A stretch of DNA of 64,000 nt from the NCBI GenBank assembly GCA_022494885.1, contig JAGVSM010001407.1, forward strand, positions 124,001 to 188,000, read 5' to 3'. This stretch comes from Micrasema longulum. Lineage: Eukaryota > Arthropoda > Insecta > Trichoptera > Brachycentridae. Position 1 is the stretch's first letter; each line of letters begins with the position of its first letter. Under the pieces are notes generated by a model. The model was not told the origin of the DNA. It saw only the letters and a list, made by a program, of their open reading frames with translations, and searched no databases. Positions 20,285 to 35,000 of this stretch are shown piece by piece. The translations under genes and the position numbers were made by a program.

Positions 20285-20409
20285 TAAAAATTTAACACCT
20301 ATTTACATAACATACTTATTTTTATTTCTAACCCCAATCCTGTCACCCAATGGCTTATCAATATTTTTTAAACGAAAATCAAGAAGTATTATCTATTCAG
20401 TACTATCTA

Positions 20410-20600
20410 TATTATCTAGTTGTCAGCGCATCTTCCTGGCATGCAAGAAGTCTCAGATTAAATTTTTGCCATAAAATGTTAATTAGCTGTTTTTACACGG
20501 CAATATTTTATAGTTCATGAACTGACACAAAAGGTTTGAGATATACAGAGAATAATGCACCAATGCTGCCCTATGCACCATAATGTATTCATTTTATATG
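20410..20600 (+). repeat. Decayed S1 SINE
   Basis: Keeps GTCAGCGCATCTTCCTGGCA, the ACACGGCAATATTTTATAGT segment and the tail CACCAATGCTGCCCTATGCA in S1 order. Confidence 0.5.
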
Positions 20601-20639
20601 TAGAGCACATAAATAGAGGTTGCAAAGTTCATGAAACCC

Positions 20640-21764
20640 GACAAATCTTCAGACGACTATTCAGTAATATTCCTCGCTAAAAACTATGTTACATAGAGAA
20701 TGTCCACATCCGCTCCTAAGTGGATTATGTGAAAATCATCAGACGCCTCCAGAAAACCTTATCGCTAGCCAGCACTCACCTCCTTCTACGTCAATCCTGG
20801 GTCCCTTCAAGTGCTGCCGAATAAAGCCAAAAGATCATCATCTGAATGGCAGGACCCCGCAGGTGTGAAGAAATATTTTTTTACCTTAAATGTTAGTATT
20901 AAAAAATGAAGGAGATAAGTGTGCTCGGATAGATCCATAAATAAAATTTAAGTTTAAAGCAAAAACGCCATTGTCCATGATCACTATTTTTAGAAAGGCC
21001 AAGGCAGCCTCCGTGGTGTCGTGGTTAAGACCTTTGGTTCGATTCCCAGTGAGTTCAACTTGTGCGTGGTATAATAGGTAGCGAGAAAACGATTTAATTT
21101 CAATGTGCAGATTGAACTTAAAAGAAATATTATTTTTGTTACTAATTTTGTTTGTCTTCCCAAAAACAGTGATGGACAGCGGCGTTTTTGCTCTTAACAT
21201 AATCTCATAATTTTGTTAAAAAAAAATACATGTTTATGTCATAGTACTGAAGCTAATGAATATTTTCAGAAATATTAATTACCTGCAATTATCAAAAGAA
21301 ATCACACTGCGATTATTAAAAGACAGCATAATGAAACAGTTTATTGATAAACAGATAATTGGTATTTTTCGCATGGGTCTTTTCATTACATACCAGGATG
21401 ACTACATCTGCCCAGATATATTTGTATAAATATGTACTTGGTAACTCTAGCATTATTATGTTAACAACGAATAATCCAATAAGCTTATAACAGAACTACA
21501 CCCGTAACTTTAAAAACCTGTGTTTAATGAAACTATATTATAATAGTATTGTTTAAAATACATATTATATTCAAGTGGTCTCATAATAAAGTTTTGAAAT
21601 ATTAATTCATACCTACTTGAATATAAAAACAGTACACAATAAAAGATTCACTCTTTTTTAATTGCTTCTAAATTATATAGTGCATTTAAAGGTACATGTT
21701 AGAGCTTTTTTTAATGTTTAAACTATTATAATATAATTTCTGAAAATTATTGACCTATACTCCT
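20640..21764. other. Intergenic region, no gene recognised
   Basis: Contains a short unrecognised open frame at 20686-20868 and a tRNA-like fragment at 21005-21065 (GTGGTGTCGTGGTTAAGACC, GGTTCGATTCCCAG) that lacks an intact tRNA fold. The remainder is AT-rich. Confidence 0.5.
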
Positions 21765-22152
21765 TTTATCCAACAACAACAAACCATCACGCCGTTTCTC
21801 TGTAAAGGTAGGCAGAGGAATATAACACTACATCACTTTATTTGCATACAGATCTCGTTTTCCGTTCATTCAACATCTTCTCCAGCATGCCGCCGATTAT
21901 TCTGACTTTTGACATGTCCATCGTCAGATAAACAAATTCCTCCATTAGTTTCGGTATAACCCCATTCATAGTAATTCCACATTTAGTCAAACTTTCATTT
22001 GTTTCAAAAACCATCCATACATTCGATTTACCGAGATTCATCAGGCAATCGCTTCCCTTGCATACATTGTAAATTTTTGTTACCAAGAATTGCAGGTCCT
22101 CTGTTGTTAGCAAGAAGCACGGCATCATCAGCATATAAAAGACAATTGACAA
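21765..22152 (-). pseudogene. RTE-like LINE fragment, internally deleted
   Basis: Minus strand: the reverse-transcriptase catalytic box LLYADDAVLL in one frame, then (other frame) TNESLTKCGITMNGVI and EEFVYL, then a jump to the 3' end (SAYL-like, TGATGG followed by TTG repeats). The same family as 40825-41530, which carries VEEFVYLGSMFTRDGN and ends in GTTA repeats. Confidence 0.75.
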
Positions 22153-22878
22153 TTGAGAAAGACAATTACGTAATAATTATTTACAGTTACAGTAATGATA
22201 ATGTCTATAGGTTTTGCATACAACAATATATTGAATTAAAAAATTACGTTTCTTCAAAAACTTTGAATTCTCGCGGACAAATTGTTACCTGTATCAGCAT
22301 TCTGCGTCAATACCGGTCCTTACAAGTCTCTTTCACTCTCGCGCACTTATTTATTCTGCATCTCGCTCCGTCATTTAAAACTTCTCCGCTCGTCGAAAAC
22401 TTTTCAGTTATTTTCGAGACGTTGCTCCGTGAGGTAGTGTCGCATCTGTCTTTGATACGTGTTTATTTGTTTTATTTTGACGTAATACACAGTAATATAT
22501 CGAAAGCGTCGTTGTAGGATCTTTGTTTCTTCGCCGGCTACTTCCAAATACATAAAAAAGAAGTAAATGTGAGATCATAATCTTAAAATAAACAAATTGA
22601 TAAAATCGTGAAACAGGTCGTGCCAAATTAACACTGCGCGGAATTGAAAATACTCCCATTGTAAAAAAAACGTCTCCAATAAAATTGTTGATAATTTTAA
22701 AATAATTTTAAAACTCCGCGGGATACTATACTGTGCGTACGTAACATTGTTTATGTATTTTTTGTGTTGTGATCGGTTTTGATTGTGTGGTTAAAAAATG
22801 TAAATAATTCGTATAGTCCAGTGACGCCCTTGTTTATATTTGGTGTCAAGTGTTTTAAAAATATATTTTTGCAAAAAT
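22153..22878 (+). promoter_or_regulatory. 5' flank and probable 5' UTR of the Fps/Fer gene
   Basis: Directly upstream of the start codon. Less AT-rich than the surroundings at 22270-22440 and 22600-22760, without recognisable repeats; the likely promoter region by position. No defined core element was identified. Confidence 0.35.
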
Positions 22879-23074
22879 ATGGGGTTTTCTGCGACCCTAC
22901 AGGGCCGCGCGGCCCACGAGGCGCTTATCGCCAGACAGGACGCAGAAATACGCCTTTTGGAAAATATTAAAAGGTGTTTGGCTAATAAGGTGAAGTGTGA
23001 CAAGGAGTACGCGTCCGCTCTATCCACCGTAGCTACGCAGGGGCAAAAGCTAGAAAAATGCGAAGAGCTTTCAG
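22879..23074 (+). CDS. Fps85D: Fps/Fer coding exon 1
   Basis: 65 codons plus one base. The ATG at 22879 was chosen because MGFSATLQ matches the family start; the short in-frame extension above it begins without ATG. Donor TCAG|GTGAAT. Confidence 0.9.
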
Positions 23075-26000
23075 GTGAATATAAATAATACATTATTTAA
23101 AATAACACAGATTTAATTTCAGCTTCTTAAAATATTTCTGGATGTTTGGAAGAAGTTGCAATCTAGCAATTTAGTTTATATCTGTACTCAAATCATGGAT
23201 CATATTTGTAATTAATTTAATTATTATCTTGGCAAAACGAATTGTTTTTTTTTTACGTATTAGATAGTTTTGACATTTTGGCTTAGAAATCGTTAATTTT
23301 GAACTGTGATAATGCGGAAAAATGAGGTGAAGTTGTTTTTACTCAAATCTGTTTTACTCGTGACTATTTAGTTGATAAGAAAAAAAGATATTAGGTACAT
23401 ATACTACATGATGCATTGCCAAGAAAAATGTCAATTCGATAGTTACATAATCTTACATTTGCGGAAAAAAATACTTTTACACTTTCCTTTTTGTGCAATT
23501 TTACTCAGTGACGTTTTTTTTGACATTGTAATACAATTAGGTACAAAAAATATAAAAGATACTGATGGAAATTAAATTATTTTCATAATCACCCCATAGT
23601 AATAATCCCTTAGCCGCACAATGGTGCATAGGGTATTGTATTGCTACTCTTGTGAATTTTCTGTACGGATATGTAGAAGTATTTGAGAACTTGTAACTGA
23701 TTATATACATATTTTAAAATCATCATCACCATCCGCACCCAGCGGGCATAGGGCAGTATTGGTACTCGAATTCAGTGTGTCTTGATCATTTAATACATAA
23801 AGGCAAGATGACCGATCTTTCGATTTAAAAAAAAATGGGTTTTCAATTTTTCACACAGGAAATTCAATTTTACCTTGCAGGCAATTATTGGCCCCGGGAG
23901 TATTTGGTGAAAAAATACATTGTTTTAAGTTTAAATGCACGTCTAATTTACCGGGAACCCGAGTCCTTGAAACAAATAAAAATTATTACACATAATATGT
24001 ATTATATATAAATTAAACATTTAATAAATGAAAAAATCTGAACAAAAAATAATTGTGATAGGTATGTGCCGTGTGCCCTAATCGTACATATGAAACAAGG
24101 GGAAGCGTACATCACGGTACACATATCTACGCACTGAAATGTCATAGTTGAAGATAAAATTCTCCCTACCGACTACTAAGATACACTACCGATCCCCCCA
24201 CCGTCAAGTTTTTATGTAAGTACATCGGTTTATACCGACGGGTCTAGAACTTCTCGATGCGTTTATCTGCGCATTAAAATTTTGGTTCCACCAAGCAATT
24301 TTTCCTTTAATTACGATTTATTTCAAATCTTTTTGAGATTAGCAATTCTTATCTTAACAGCCTATTCAAAATATAAGAGAGAAATAAGTCGAGAAGAAAA
24401 AATCAGTTTCCGAAACGAGTGGCTAGATGCAAAAAATAACGTCGCTAGATTCTGCCCTATTAAAATATAAGATAATCTAGGCGTAAGAAAGTTGCGTTTT
24501 TGCCTGAATTGGGATTTTTCAGTGTTTATGATCGCTTTGAAGTGGGCACTTTCTATCACAGAAGCCTATTTAAAATATAAATGAGAACTATTTTAAATGT
24601 TAATGAAGTAAGGAACGCGGACTAATTGTTGCGGTCATTCATTGGTTCGTTTCAATCATATGATGTCGAGATGACAAGTAGGTTGAACATACCGAGGAAG
24701 ATACAGATAGTACAGAAGTTAAGTATACCGTCTCGATATGTACAGATGAAGATAGCGTACATAATTGAGGCCCAGATTTATAAGCAAGTACCTTAAATTT
24801 GGGATATGAAACCATAAAAATACAAAATATATACACGACACAACGATAAACTTACAATAATAATAATAATAATTCGTCATTGCAGACCCTTATCCGCACC
24901 TGATGGTGCATAGGGTGCAACATTGGTACAATCAAAGAAGCGGATCTCGATCATCTGTTACAAAAAAGTAAGGTGAATTTTTTCGCTTCAGGTGCCAGTC
25001 CAGGGACAATGAAATATTGCAGTGTAAATGAAAATAAATATTTAATTTCGACCATCCCAGGAATCGAACTCAGGACCTCAAGCATGGAAGGCGAAAGCGC
25101 CAACCACTACACTACTAGGCGGACTCTTTTTTTATTTGTTGAGTCGTAAACACTCGTCCGGGATTCTAGTTCCAATTTACACAGAACTGTATTCTTCATC
25201 CGCCCGGACACTATTATAATAATTTTTATTACCTGTCATAAAATTTAATTTACTTTGTAAACTTACGGTTGTTTTGCGTGCGTTTTACCAGACTACAGCC
25301 TTAAATAATAATTTCAACGTGTTAGGATATTAGGAGCAAACTTAGAAATCTCCACCAAAAACGGAAAATTAGTTATTGATGTCAAAATAAACTATACATA
25401 AACACCCACCTTCCTACCTAAATAAAAGCGTAATTCAAAACTGAATCTAAATCTTGCAAAAACATATTTCAGTTATACTACTTGACACCGCAAGCTGAGT
25501 TCTCAAGCTTCTCCATTGAGTTGGTTAAGCATAATTACAAATCTCTCAATTATTTTTTCAAAGTTTTTCGCAAATATCTCAGTAACTTCTTCAGATTTCT
25601 CAGTTTGCTTCTAATAACCCCATGTTGAATGTCAATATTTCGATTGTCCAGCGCCAGTTTATTATTTGATGAGAGTAAGTATTCTAGAACTAGAACCGAC
25701 CGACAACGTAATGGTTATGTTTGACTATGGTTTTATGGTCGTTTTATGAGAGCCGCGACCCAAAAATTATTTCGGCTTTTAAATCTAACAAAAGACAACT
25801 TGGCTGGGTTCGTAAACATAATAAATATATCCGTTATGAATAAAATCACGTCTTAAGCCCCTAAATTTACAAAAAAATGCAATGGCTTTTGAATAAAAAA
25901 GTCAACAGATAGAAGAGTTGACGAAATGTGGATGTTTAAACATAAACACAGTGCGTAAAGTGGCCACTTAAACAAGCCGATGACAGGTCATAAGCCCTGT

Positions 26001-29000
26001 AAATGCCTAGACTTCCATATTCCCCTTTCAACAATGTTTCCTTCTCTGTTGCAACAGATTTAGAACTAAACAAAATATTTATATTCCATAAAATAAAATA
26101 AATTAAATAAAAGTACTTACCACTATTTTTTTTTCCATCGACCGGTTTCAAAGCAAACAAGCTTCTTCGTCAAGGTTCACGTAACTAATGAATTCTTTCA
26201 CATTTTTTTTTTCCAAGTTTACTAAATACTACTCGTGGAGCCAATAGATCAAGTCTTTTTTTTCCCTAAAAAGGGTGGTAATTTGATATGAATATTTTTG
26301 AATCTAGACAGAAGTGGACTAATATAAACATTGTTTATTTGATTATTAACCACAAAGTTAGTGCTTCAAATATGAAATTTATATTCCATTCGAAATTCCA
26401 ATGTACTGGCGATATCAGAACAAAAGAACAACAATCATGCCCCAATTTATTTAAAAATAAACTAAGACTCATTATATCTAGCTGCGATACACTCCCACTC
26501 GCTTTTTAATTATGCACACGCTTAAACACAACTGGGCCCCGATTACAATGGGAAGTTAACATGTATCTTCAATTTTATCTACAAAGTAAAATTGTGTTTT
26601 TTGTATGAAAAGCAAAATATGCATACATTTTTTCTTCCAAACATGTTCTTTAAATTTTCATACAAATATGCTTATTTTCGTACACAAATATAGGGTTTTC
26701 TTTGTAGACAGTCAAAGATAACTCTGTTAACTTCCCATTGTAATCGGGGCCCTAAACACTCTTACATAAATACACACAAACACACCCTTTTACATATATA
26801 TAATTGATATAATTTTGTTGTATCTGAATTTTCCTGTCTGCAATATAAGTAATTTGTGTATATTTTTTTTGTTTTATGTGTTATTTCGTAATTTTCTGTT
26901 TGCGAGAAGATTACCTCTAATGTTTCTAAGTAATTAGTTCGGAAACATTTTCCCTTTGCCAACTTTCTGGTATTATGACGTGTCCAACGCCCCTTCACAG
27001 TAAACGTCTTCAGAGTGATTGTTCGTACAAAATAACAGACTGAGGTAATGGTAAGTCTAAACCATTATGTTTTAAGTTTTTATAGAGGTAGATTCTAGCA
27101 GCCATGACTATTATTAGGTTCCATTCCAATGCACAAAGAAAATGAACCAAGGACTCACAGTTTAAAAATAAACTATTATTGTCGCTACTTGGAACACTTT
27201 CTATTTGTCCATAAACAAATCTGTGTTTCCTAAACAAAGAAAAAGCTTATTTCTTTATTGGTTTTGTTAATACCTCATACATATAGTCGAATCAACTAAA
27301 GAACTTTTTGAACAAACTAAACAATTAAACGTAACTGAACTCTTTAAACTAGAATCTTTAAAATTTATTCATAAATTAGCCACTGATGTAATTGTAGACG
27401 AAGAATTAAAACTTGAAAAAAATTGTAGTAAACATGAACACAATACGAGAATTTCAGAAAAATATCATATACAATCTTTTAAAACGAGAAAAGGACAATC
27501 GAGACTTATAAACCATGGACTGAAATTATACAATAAACTACCAGACAAAACTAAACAAAAGACTCAGGCAACCTTTACAAAAGATGTTAAAAATATTATT
27601 ATTAACAGTAGAATTTGAATTTTAAAAGTGAAAATATTTTGTTAAATGTATGTAACCCGTAAGGGTTTATCAATAAAATTTAAATAAAAAAAAAAATAAA
27701 TAAAAAATCAAATTAAAATATTGCGACGCCGCTCAACTGTGGACGTTGGCTCTCATCACTGATCATCAGTGTGGCCATATATAAAGCGACGTGTAGTCGC
27801 TCCCAAAAAATAAAAATCCCCAAATAAACCACTCTCTAGGGAGTAGAGAAAATTCAGAATACCACCTCAGGAAGAAAATTCTTCTCAATCCAGGAGATTC
27901 GTCTTCTTCCTACTCTGCGTTTTCCTTCAACTTTTCCTTGTACGGACTAATTTATAATTCCTCTCCCCGCATAAAATGTCCAAAGGACTTTAACTCAACA
28001 AAAAGTTTAACACATTCGTCAAATGGCAAAATATGTATCATATTCATTTCATTTAACCCATTTTGACGAAAACGTAATGATAATTATTTAACTTTAATCT
28101 TTTTTGGTGCAAATATCTCGAAGTATTGTAAATTGCTAGTAAAATCGAATATTTTCTTTTTTAGTAGTAAAGTGTGTAATGGCTCAATTATTTACGAGTA
28201 GCTTACTAAAATAAAAGCGATAGCAGTGTAAAAATGTTTATTTTACGTATTAAATATATGGGTAGGTTGCCATGCAGTCAATGTCATAAATAACAGGTTT
28301 TTCGAAATAGATATGAAGATAATATTCAAATTAACCATTATTCAAAATACAAGAATCTGGTAAGACTAAAAAAGTGGCATTTTTGTTGATAGCGCGCCAT
28401 TTTTAGGGTTTACGGCATTCGAGAAATCGGCAAATTGTCCAAGCGGTCAATCTTATCACTATTCTCTATTTGATTTATGTATAACAAATATTTTAAACGA
28501 TTTATTTTGTTATTGTGTCGCAATATCTATGTATTTCTTATAAGTAATTAATACATCTGTTGTTCCTGTAGATAAATCTAAAGGTATTTTTTTATTGAAT
28601 AGAATTTATAAACGCACAATGAATTTTCCCTTTATACGTACATAATATTATATAAACAACTTATAACCTGTTGAATTGAATGATCAAAATATATATTCAA
28701 TATGGAAAATCATCAAATAAAAGAATCTGATAGTGGAATGGCGTATAATAACTTAAAACGGATCAGCTAGTTGAATGTTTGTTCTGTCTACAAGTAAGTT
28801 TGTGGCACAATATTTTTTGCGTTTATACGATTTTCATAAACCCATGAAACACACCATGAGTCTTTAGTTTGAAATAAGAATACTGTATATTATCCATAGT
28901 ATATTATATATTATCCATGGATATTGGAGCTCTATGTAAGAATAGAGAATGGAGGCGTTGACCGAAGCGGAAGACAATAATGGGTGAATGTTAATATAGA

Positions 29001-32000
29001 ATAGATGTGAAATCACTTTCAATAGGTGTGCGCTGTCACGGACCGAAATATCGCTGCTCGCCGTGCTAAGTTGTTCACCTTCAAATTCGAATTATTCATA
29101 ATAATAAGTCAATTATATATGTATAGGTAGGCATTGGGTATTTCTATTGAGCCGTCATCTGTAGCTGGTTCGAACTTTTTACAAATCGACGCCGACGGTC
29201 CAAACGAATATCTGTATGACAACTGTCATTTTTAAGCATGCACAAAAATAGCTCCGGCTAGTTTTAATGAAATGCCGTGCATCGCATGAGACAATGTGTT
29301 TTTTTTTTAAAAATGCAAATTATGGTTGAGCATAAATTTTTATTTTTGATACCAGAAAAAATCTGAACAAGCTGTATAATACAGCAATTTAGCAAAAGCG
29401 TTTCGAATGCTAAGCCAATTGATTTTGCGTGTTTATAACATTAGGTATAAATTAAAGACCTCGGTTTAAAAACATCAAATGTCCGAAATTTTCCAAAACG
29501 ATATTTTTTGATTTTATTATTCTCTGTTTACGCGTCCATATAATCGTTCTTTCCAAAGTCGTAGGTATATTAAATTCACTGTTAAAGATACGGCGTTTTT
29601 TGTGAAAACAGCGAATTTCCATATCAATTTTTATGAATGAACAAAAAATATAATATTAAAGTTAGTATATGACCTTCCCTATCTAACTGCAACTAGAGAA
29701 CTTTTTAAACAAACTAAGCAATTAAATATAACTGAACTCTTTCAACTAGAATCATTAAAATTTATCCATAAATTAGCCACTAATGTAATTGTAGAGGAAG
29801 AACTAAAACTTGTAAAAAATTGTAGTCAAATACGAGAATATCAGACAAATACCATATGCAACTTTCTAAAATAAGACAAGGACAATCAAGACTAATGAAC
29901 CAGGGACTGAAATTATACAATAAACTACCAGACAAAACTAAACAAAAGACTCAGACAAACTTTTCAAAAGATGTAAAAAATATTATTTTGAATAAATTAA
30001 AGTGAATGAAAAATGTTTATATTACTTTTTGTAAAATGAATGTAATAATCCGTAAGGGTTTATAAATAAATTTTCAAATAAAAAAAAAATATATAAATAT
30101 ATATATAATTAGTATTTCGATCACTATGTAACGCAACTACCACTCATTGTTTGACAGTTATAAGGTGTTTGGTAGATTCTTTTGTATGGGTTTTTAGCCA
30201 TAGAATCATAATAAACGAGAAGGCGCGTAGATGCGAGTTTGCATACATCGTACTGTGTCCAAAAGTTTGCCATACGCCTCACCCCTACCCGAAATCCCGC
30301 CTGCGCGCATACGTGAAGTGGCCGCGTAATGTTGCCAGACCGTGAACAATATATATATATATTATTTTTTTTAAAATAAATATTTGCGTTCTTATGATTT
30401 ACCCAAATATTTAATTTTGAGGGGCATTTTCAACGAGTTGTAAATAACTCACTATTAGAAAATGGAATCAAGTTGGGATAGAGTGGGATTCGAACCACAG
30501 ACCTTTGGTCCGTGAGTCCGAGACACTAGCCACACGACCACAACCCGACAAAACACGCAACCAAAACACACATATAAGATAATGCTGTGTTATGTTTTAC
30601 CTCAAAATAAATTTTTACTGACTGGACTTTAAAAAAACCAGGTACTTTTATAAGGCAAATGTAAAAAAATCATTAAAGAATAATTTAGTAATTAAGTCAA
30701 TTAAGGCTTATAATTAGAAAGCCGGGTAAAAAAAATCGGCTACCCTGGCAATACTAACAAAATGTCCACCATGTTTTATTTCACAATCTGACTATTGTTA
30801 AATTAAACATGATGTAAAATAATCGAATCCTAAGATAATATTGTTCGTTAATTCGCTACTAAGACATGAAATGTGATCCCACCGTGTTCTCTTTTAATCC
30901 CAGCACGCTGCCCTAGTTCTTGTATGTTCAATAGACCATTTTGCAAATTGTACAAAAGACATTTTATTTGCTTTTAAAGTCAAATAAATAAAAGCAGTAA
31001 GTGGAGATTGGCACTAAAAAAATGCTGAAAATACTATTTAATAACGGAAAAATAATAATTCTTTTGCTACATAAACGCGTTATAAGATAATGAACTTATT
31101 GGAATTCATAACTCATTTTTTTTAAATGGTCTATTGAACATACAGGGTGTTCATTAAACCCTGTCACATCCGAAACCGCGATGATCATCATGACCAAGAA
31201 GACATATTAGCCAAATAAAAAAAAAAATAAAACGAATAAAATAAAATTTAAAAAAATATGAAAAATAGCAAATGTTGCTTACTTCTGAAGGGGAGAAACG
31301 AGGAAGGGTGAGGGGGGAGTCTGACACTGCGCCGCGCTCCCCTCACTTCTCCCCTGCAGAAGTAAGCAACAATGAGTCTTTTTTAATATATTTTTTTTCA
31401 TTTTCTTTGTTCTAAATATTTTTTTAAATATGCTAATATGTCTTCTTGCCCATGCTGATCATCGTGGTTTCGGATGTGACAGGGTTTAAAGAACATCCTG
31501 TGTAAGAACTAGGGCAGCGAGCAGTATTTTGACACTAACAAATGACACGGCACGGCATAATTATGAAATTTAATTCGTCAGTTGCGTACTTAGCGACGTC
31601 CACAGAGGAGCTTATGACCAAAATGTACAACTACTTATTTTTTTGTAGTTTTGACTCTGGACTACTATAATTCTAAGTTTTTAGCAGTGTTTACTGAATA
31701 TTTTTGCAAATCTAAATATGGAGAGTTCAACTACTTTACAAGTTTCTGAAAAAACACTATTTTTATTACCACTGTTCAAACTTTTTTTTGCTTAGTTTTC
31801 ATTAAAAACCGCAAAGGTCCAAATGTTGCCTAAAATCATAAAATATCACACTAACACTTTATTTAATATTTAAATATACACACAAAATTTTTTTATTTCT
31901 ATGCAATACACTTACGATTTTATTTCGTCAAAAGACATAAAAACAATAGTGAAATCGTGGTATTCAGTTGAAATACTCTCCTGAAATATTGTTTGTTTGT

Positions 32001-35000
32001 GACATTTGGGGTTTTTAAAACGAGGTCCTCAATTGTAATGATTTTCATCACAACTCTGCGTATAAATAAATATTGGTAATCAATATGAAATCAATAAACA
32101 ATCATAAAAAAAAGATGAATCTAGAGCCATTATTACATTTTAATTTTAGTGTAAATTTTAAGCATAAATCCACATACAACGTATCAAAACATAAAGAAAT
32201 ATTGCTTTTAATTCAAAACTTTCTAATTGAAAATCAAACTAGAGAAGAAATCGCATTAATCATACAAATCGAACTCACACAGAAGTATGTGTTTTTTTAA
32301 CCAACAATAAAATGAAATTGATTTGTTACTTTTCACTATCATCACATTATTTTATCATTACATTAGAAATGTACCATGAACCTTATAACTTTTTACATAT
32401 ATTTTTCTCTAGTAAGCAATCATCGACCCAATTCTTTGCGTAGAAAAATAAGACAGACTTTACCGTTAGGCGTCATCTGCGTACACCGCGACTATTTTAT
32501 AAAATTAATATTTACTGTGTTCGTATGTATGTACAATAAGCCAGCTTCTAACTCTGCCATATTCGTTTATGACACAATATACAAAATTAGCGATGTAATC
32601 AGACGCGGGATCGCCAACTCTGCTCGGCAAATGGTCTTGGAACATTAGTAAATTTAATGTTACTTATAAATTCGCTGCATCTTCAAAATCCCCCATATCC
32701 CCACGCCAGAGTAAAATTAGATGCATTTTGCATGCAGAGGGTGCAGTTTCTAAGATATTGAATATACATTTTTTCAAAACAATAATGCCATACACTCGGG
32801 GATGAATCCTGAACGAATATTGCAGCCGGTGTAAATGTTGACCCGGTATTGGTCAGTTTTATTATAGAGCCATTTGGAAGTGAGCATTTGATTTGAAGAG
32901 GGTTTTGGCAAGCAATTTAGGGCCTTACTCATAAACTTGGCATAAAGTTACGCCTAAATATAGTGGTATAATTCGGAAGGGAATACCATTCTTATTATAG
33001 TGGTAGAATAAGGATGGTATTCCCATCCGAATTATACCACTATACTTAGCAGGGGCGAACCGTGTATAGAAGCGATTATGCGCAGCTTACCATTAAATTA
33101 GACTAACATAATAATGTAATAAAAACAAATAAATAATAATAATTTATTTTAAACCATTTCCACCGTTCGTATTTTTATCCTAATATAAATATTAATATTA
33201 ATAAAGCGCGCCCAGCGCCTGCGGTGAGCCAAGAAACTAGCCGATTATTCCAGCTTATTTTTTCATACAAATAAGTATACTATATTTTGAATATATTAAC
33301 CCCAGTGCGGGTTTTTCTCCTAGATTAAACTTGCAGATTACACAAATTATTTGAAGATTCTTGATTTGGAAAACAGTATTTCAAACATTGTTTCTTAAGG
33401 ACTATTTTTCTTTGAGATGGTACTTTTGACATAAGACCATAATTACTTTCATGCGTCATATTACAGGACATATGACGCTCGACGCAACCGTTTTTAGCAC
33501 TATTAATATCTGAACGATTCGGCAAGTTGACATTTCAATTGAATACCTAATACTCTATGCCTAATATGGACTGAATTCATAGTGCCATTATTTATTTCTT
33601 TTTCGTGAATTTTTTATTAAAGTAATGGATAATATATCTATATAATATAATATATCAAGAAGTTACGTCGTTTGAGTTGATTTCATGAATGAGAGTTGTT
33701 GTATCACACAGAACCACAGAAAAATATCCATTTATAGTATATATTACTTACATTATATTACACCGCAAGACAAAAAAAATTACGAGTTTACCTGCTACCG
33801 CGCCCCTTGACTTTACTGAACCCTTTTTCTAAGAAATCCTTTATCGATACCTCTTTCTTTTGTTTAATAAATTAAGGACACTATGTGTCACCTTTCTACA
33901 ATATTTACATTTTAAAATGTCTCAACAGTCTTGTTTTACCCGCGTTTGAGTGAACATAACACAACAATCATGGAAAGTGCAAAGCAAATGTCGATTGCGA
34001 TAAAATCCAAAATAATCACATTGTCGCAAGAAAACATATCTAATTGTGAAATATCTCGTCGAGTTGGGTATTCAGAAGGTGCAGTGAGGTTTTTATTTTA
34101 AAAAATCCAAGTAACTGGATCCATAGAACGGAAAAAAGGAATCGGACGGGGGCGCGTGACATCTGCCCGAGATGATCGCTTAATAAAAAAAATTGTTATG
34201 CGCGATCGATTTTTAACGGCACCTGAAATACACGCAGAGGTGCAGTCTACCAGCACATCAACATTTTCAGTAAAAACAGTGTCCAGGCGGCTGTTGGAGC
34301 ATGGTTTCCAAGCACGGAGTCCCGCAAAGAAACCATTACTCACGGACAAAATGAAGAAGGCTAGACTGGATTGGGCGAAAGAGCACCAGAATTGGACCTT
34401 GGAGGATTGGCAAAATGTTGTTTTCTCTGATGAATCAAAATTCAACCTTTTGGTCCAGACGGCAGAAAGATAGTTCGACGAAAACGTGGGGAAAGATATC
34501 ATCCGTCGTGCGTCACTCGAACCGTTAAACATTCACCCTACGTGATGATTTGGGGGTGCATGACAGCATACGGTTTAGGACCTCTAAATTTTGTACAGGG
34601 TACGATGAATGCCATTCAGTACAAAAAAGTGTTAAAAAAACATATTCCAACAATCGAGGACATTACGCAGTATACCGCGGACCCAATTTTTCAGGACGAT
34701 TCTGCGCCGTGCCATAGAGCCCGCACTGTGAGTACAAATATATATATTTTTAAATGCATTTTGTGACCACATGATAAATAATTTATTGTTTTTTTTATAG
34801 ATCAATGAATTCAAGGAGAAAATTGGCTTAAAATCGTTGACGTGGCCCGGGAATAGCCCTGATTTGAACCCGATAGAAAATTTATGGGCGATTATGAAAA
34901 AAAAAGTCGGGAAAAAAAAATCAAAAAACATTGAGGAATTAAAAAAAAACTTAATTCAAGTTTGGGAAGAAGAAATAACATCAGAAATTTTAGATTCGCT

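Noticed and set aside
20686..20868. 60-codon frame downstream of CCT1
   Set aside because: Somewhat GC-rich but with no recognisable similarity or splice context; not supported as a gene.
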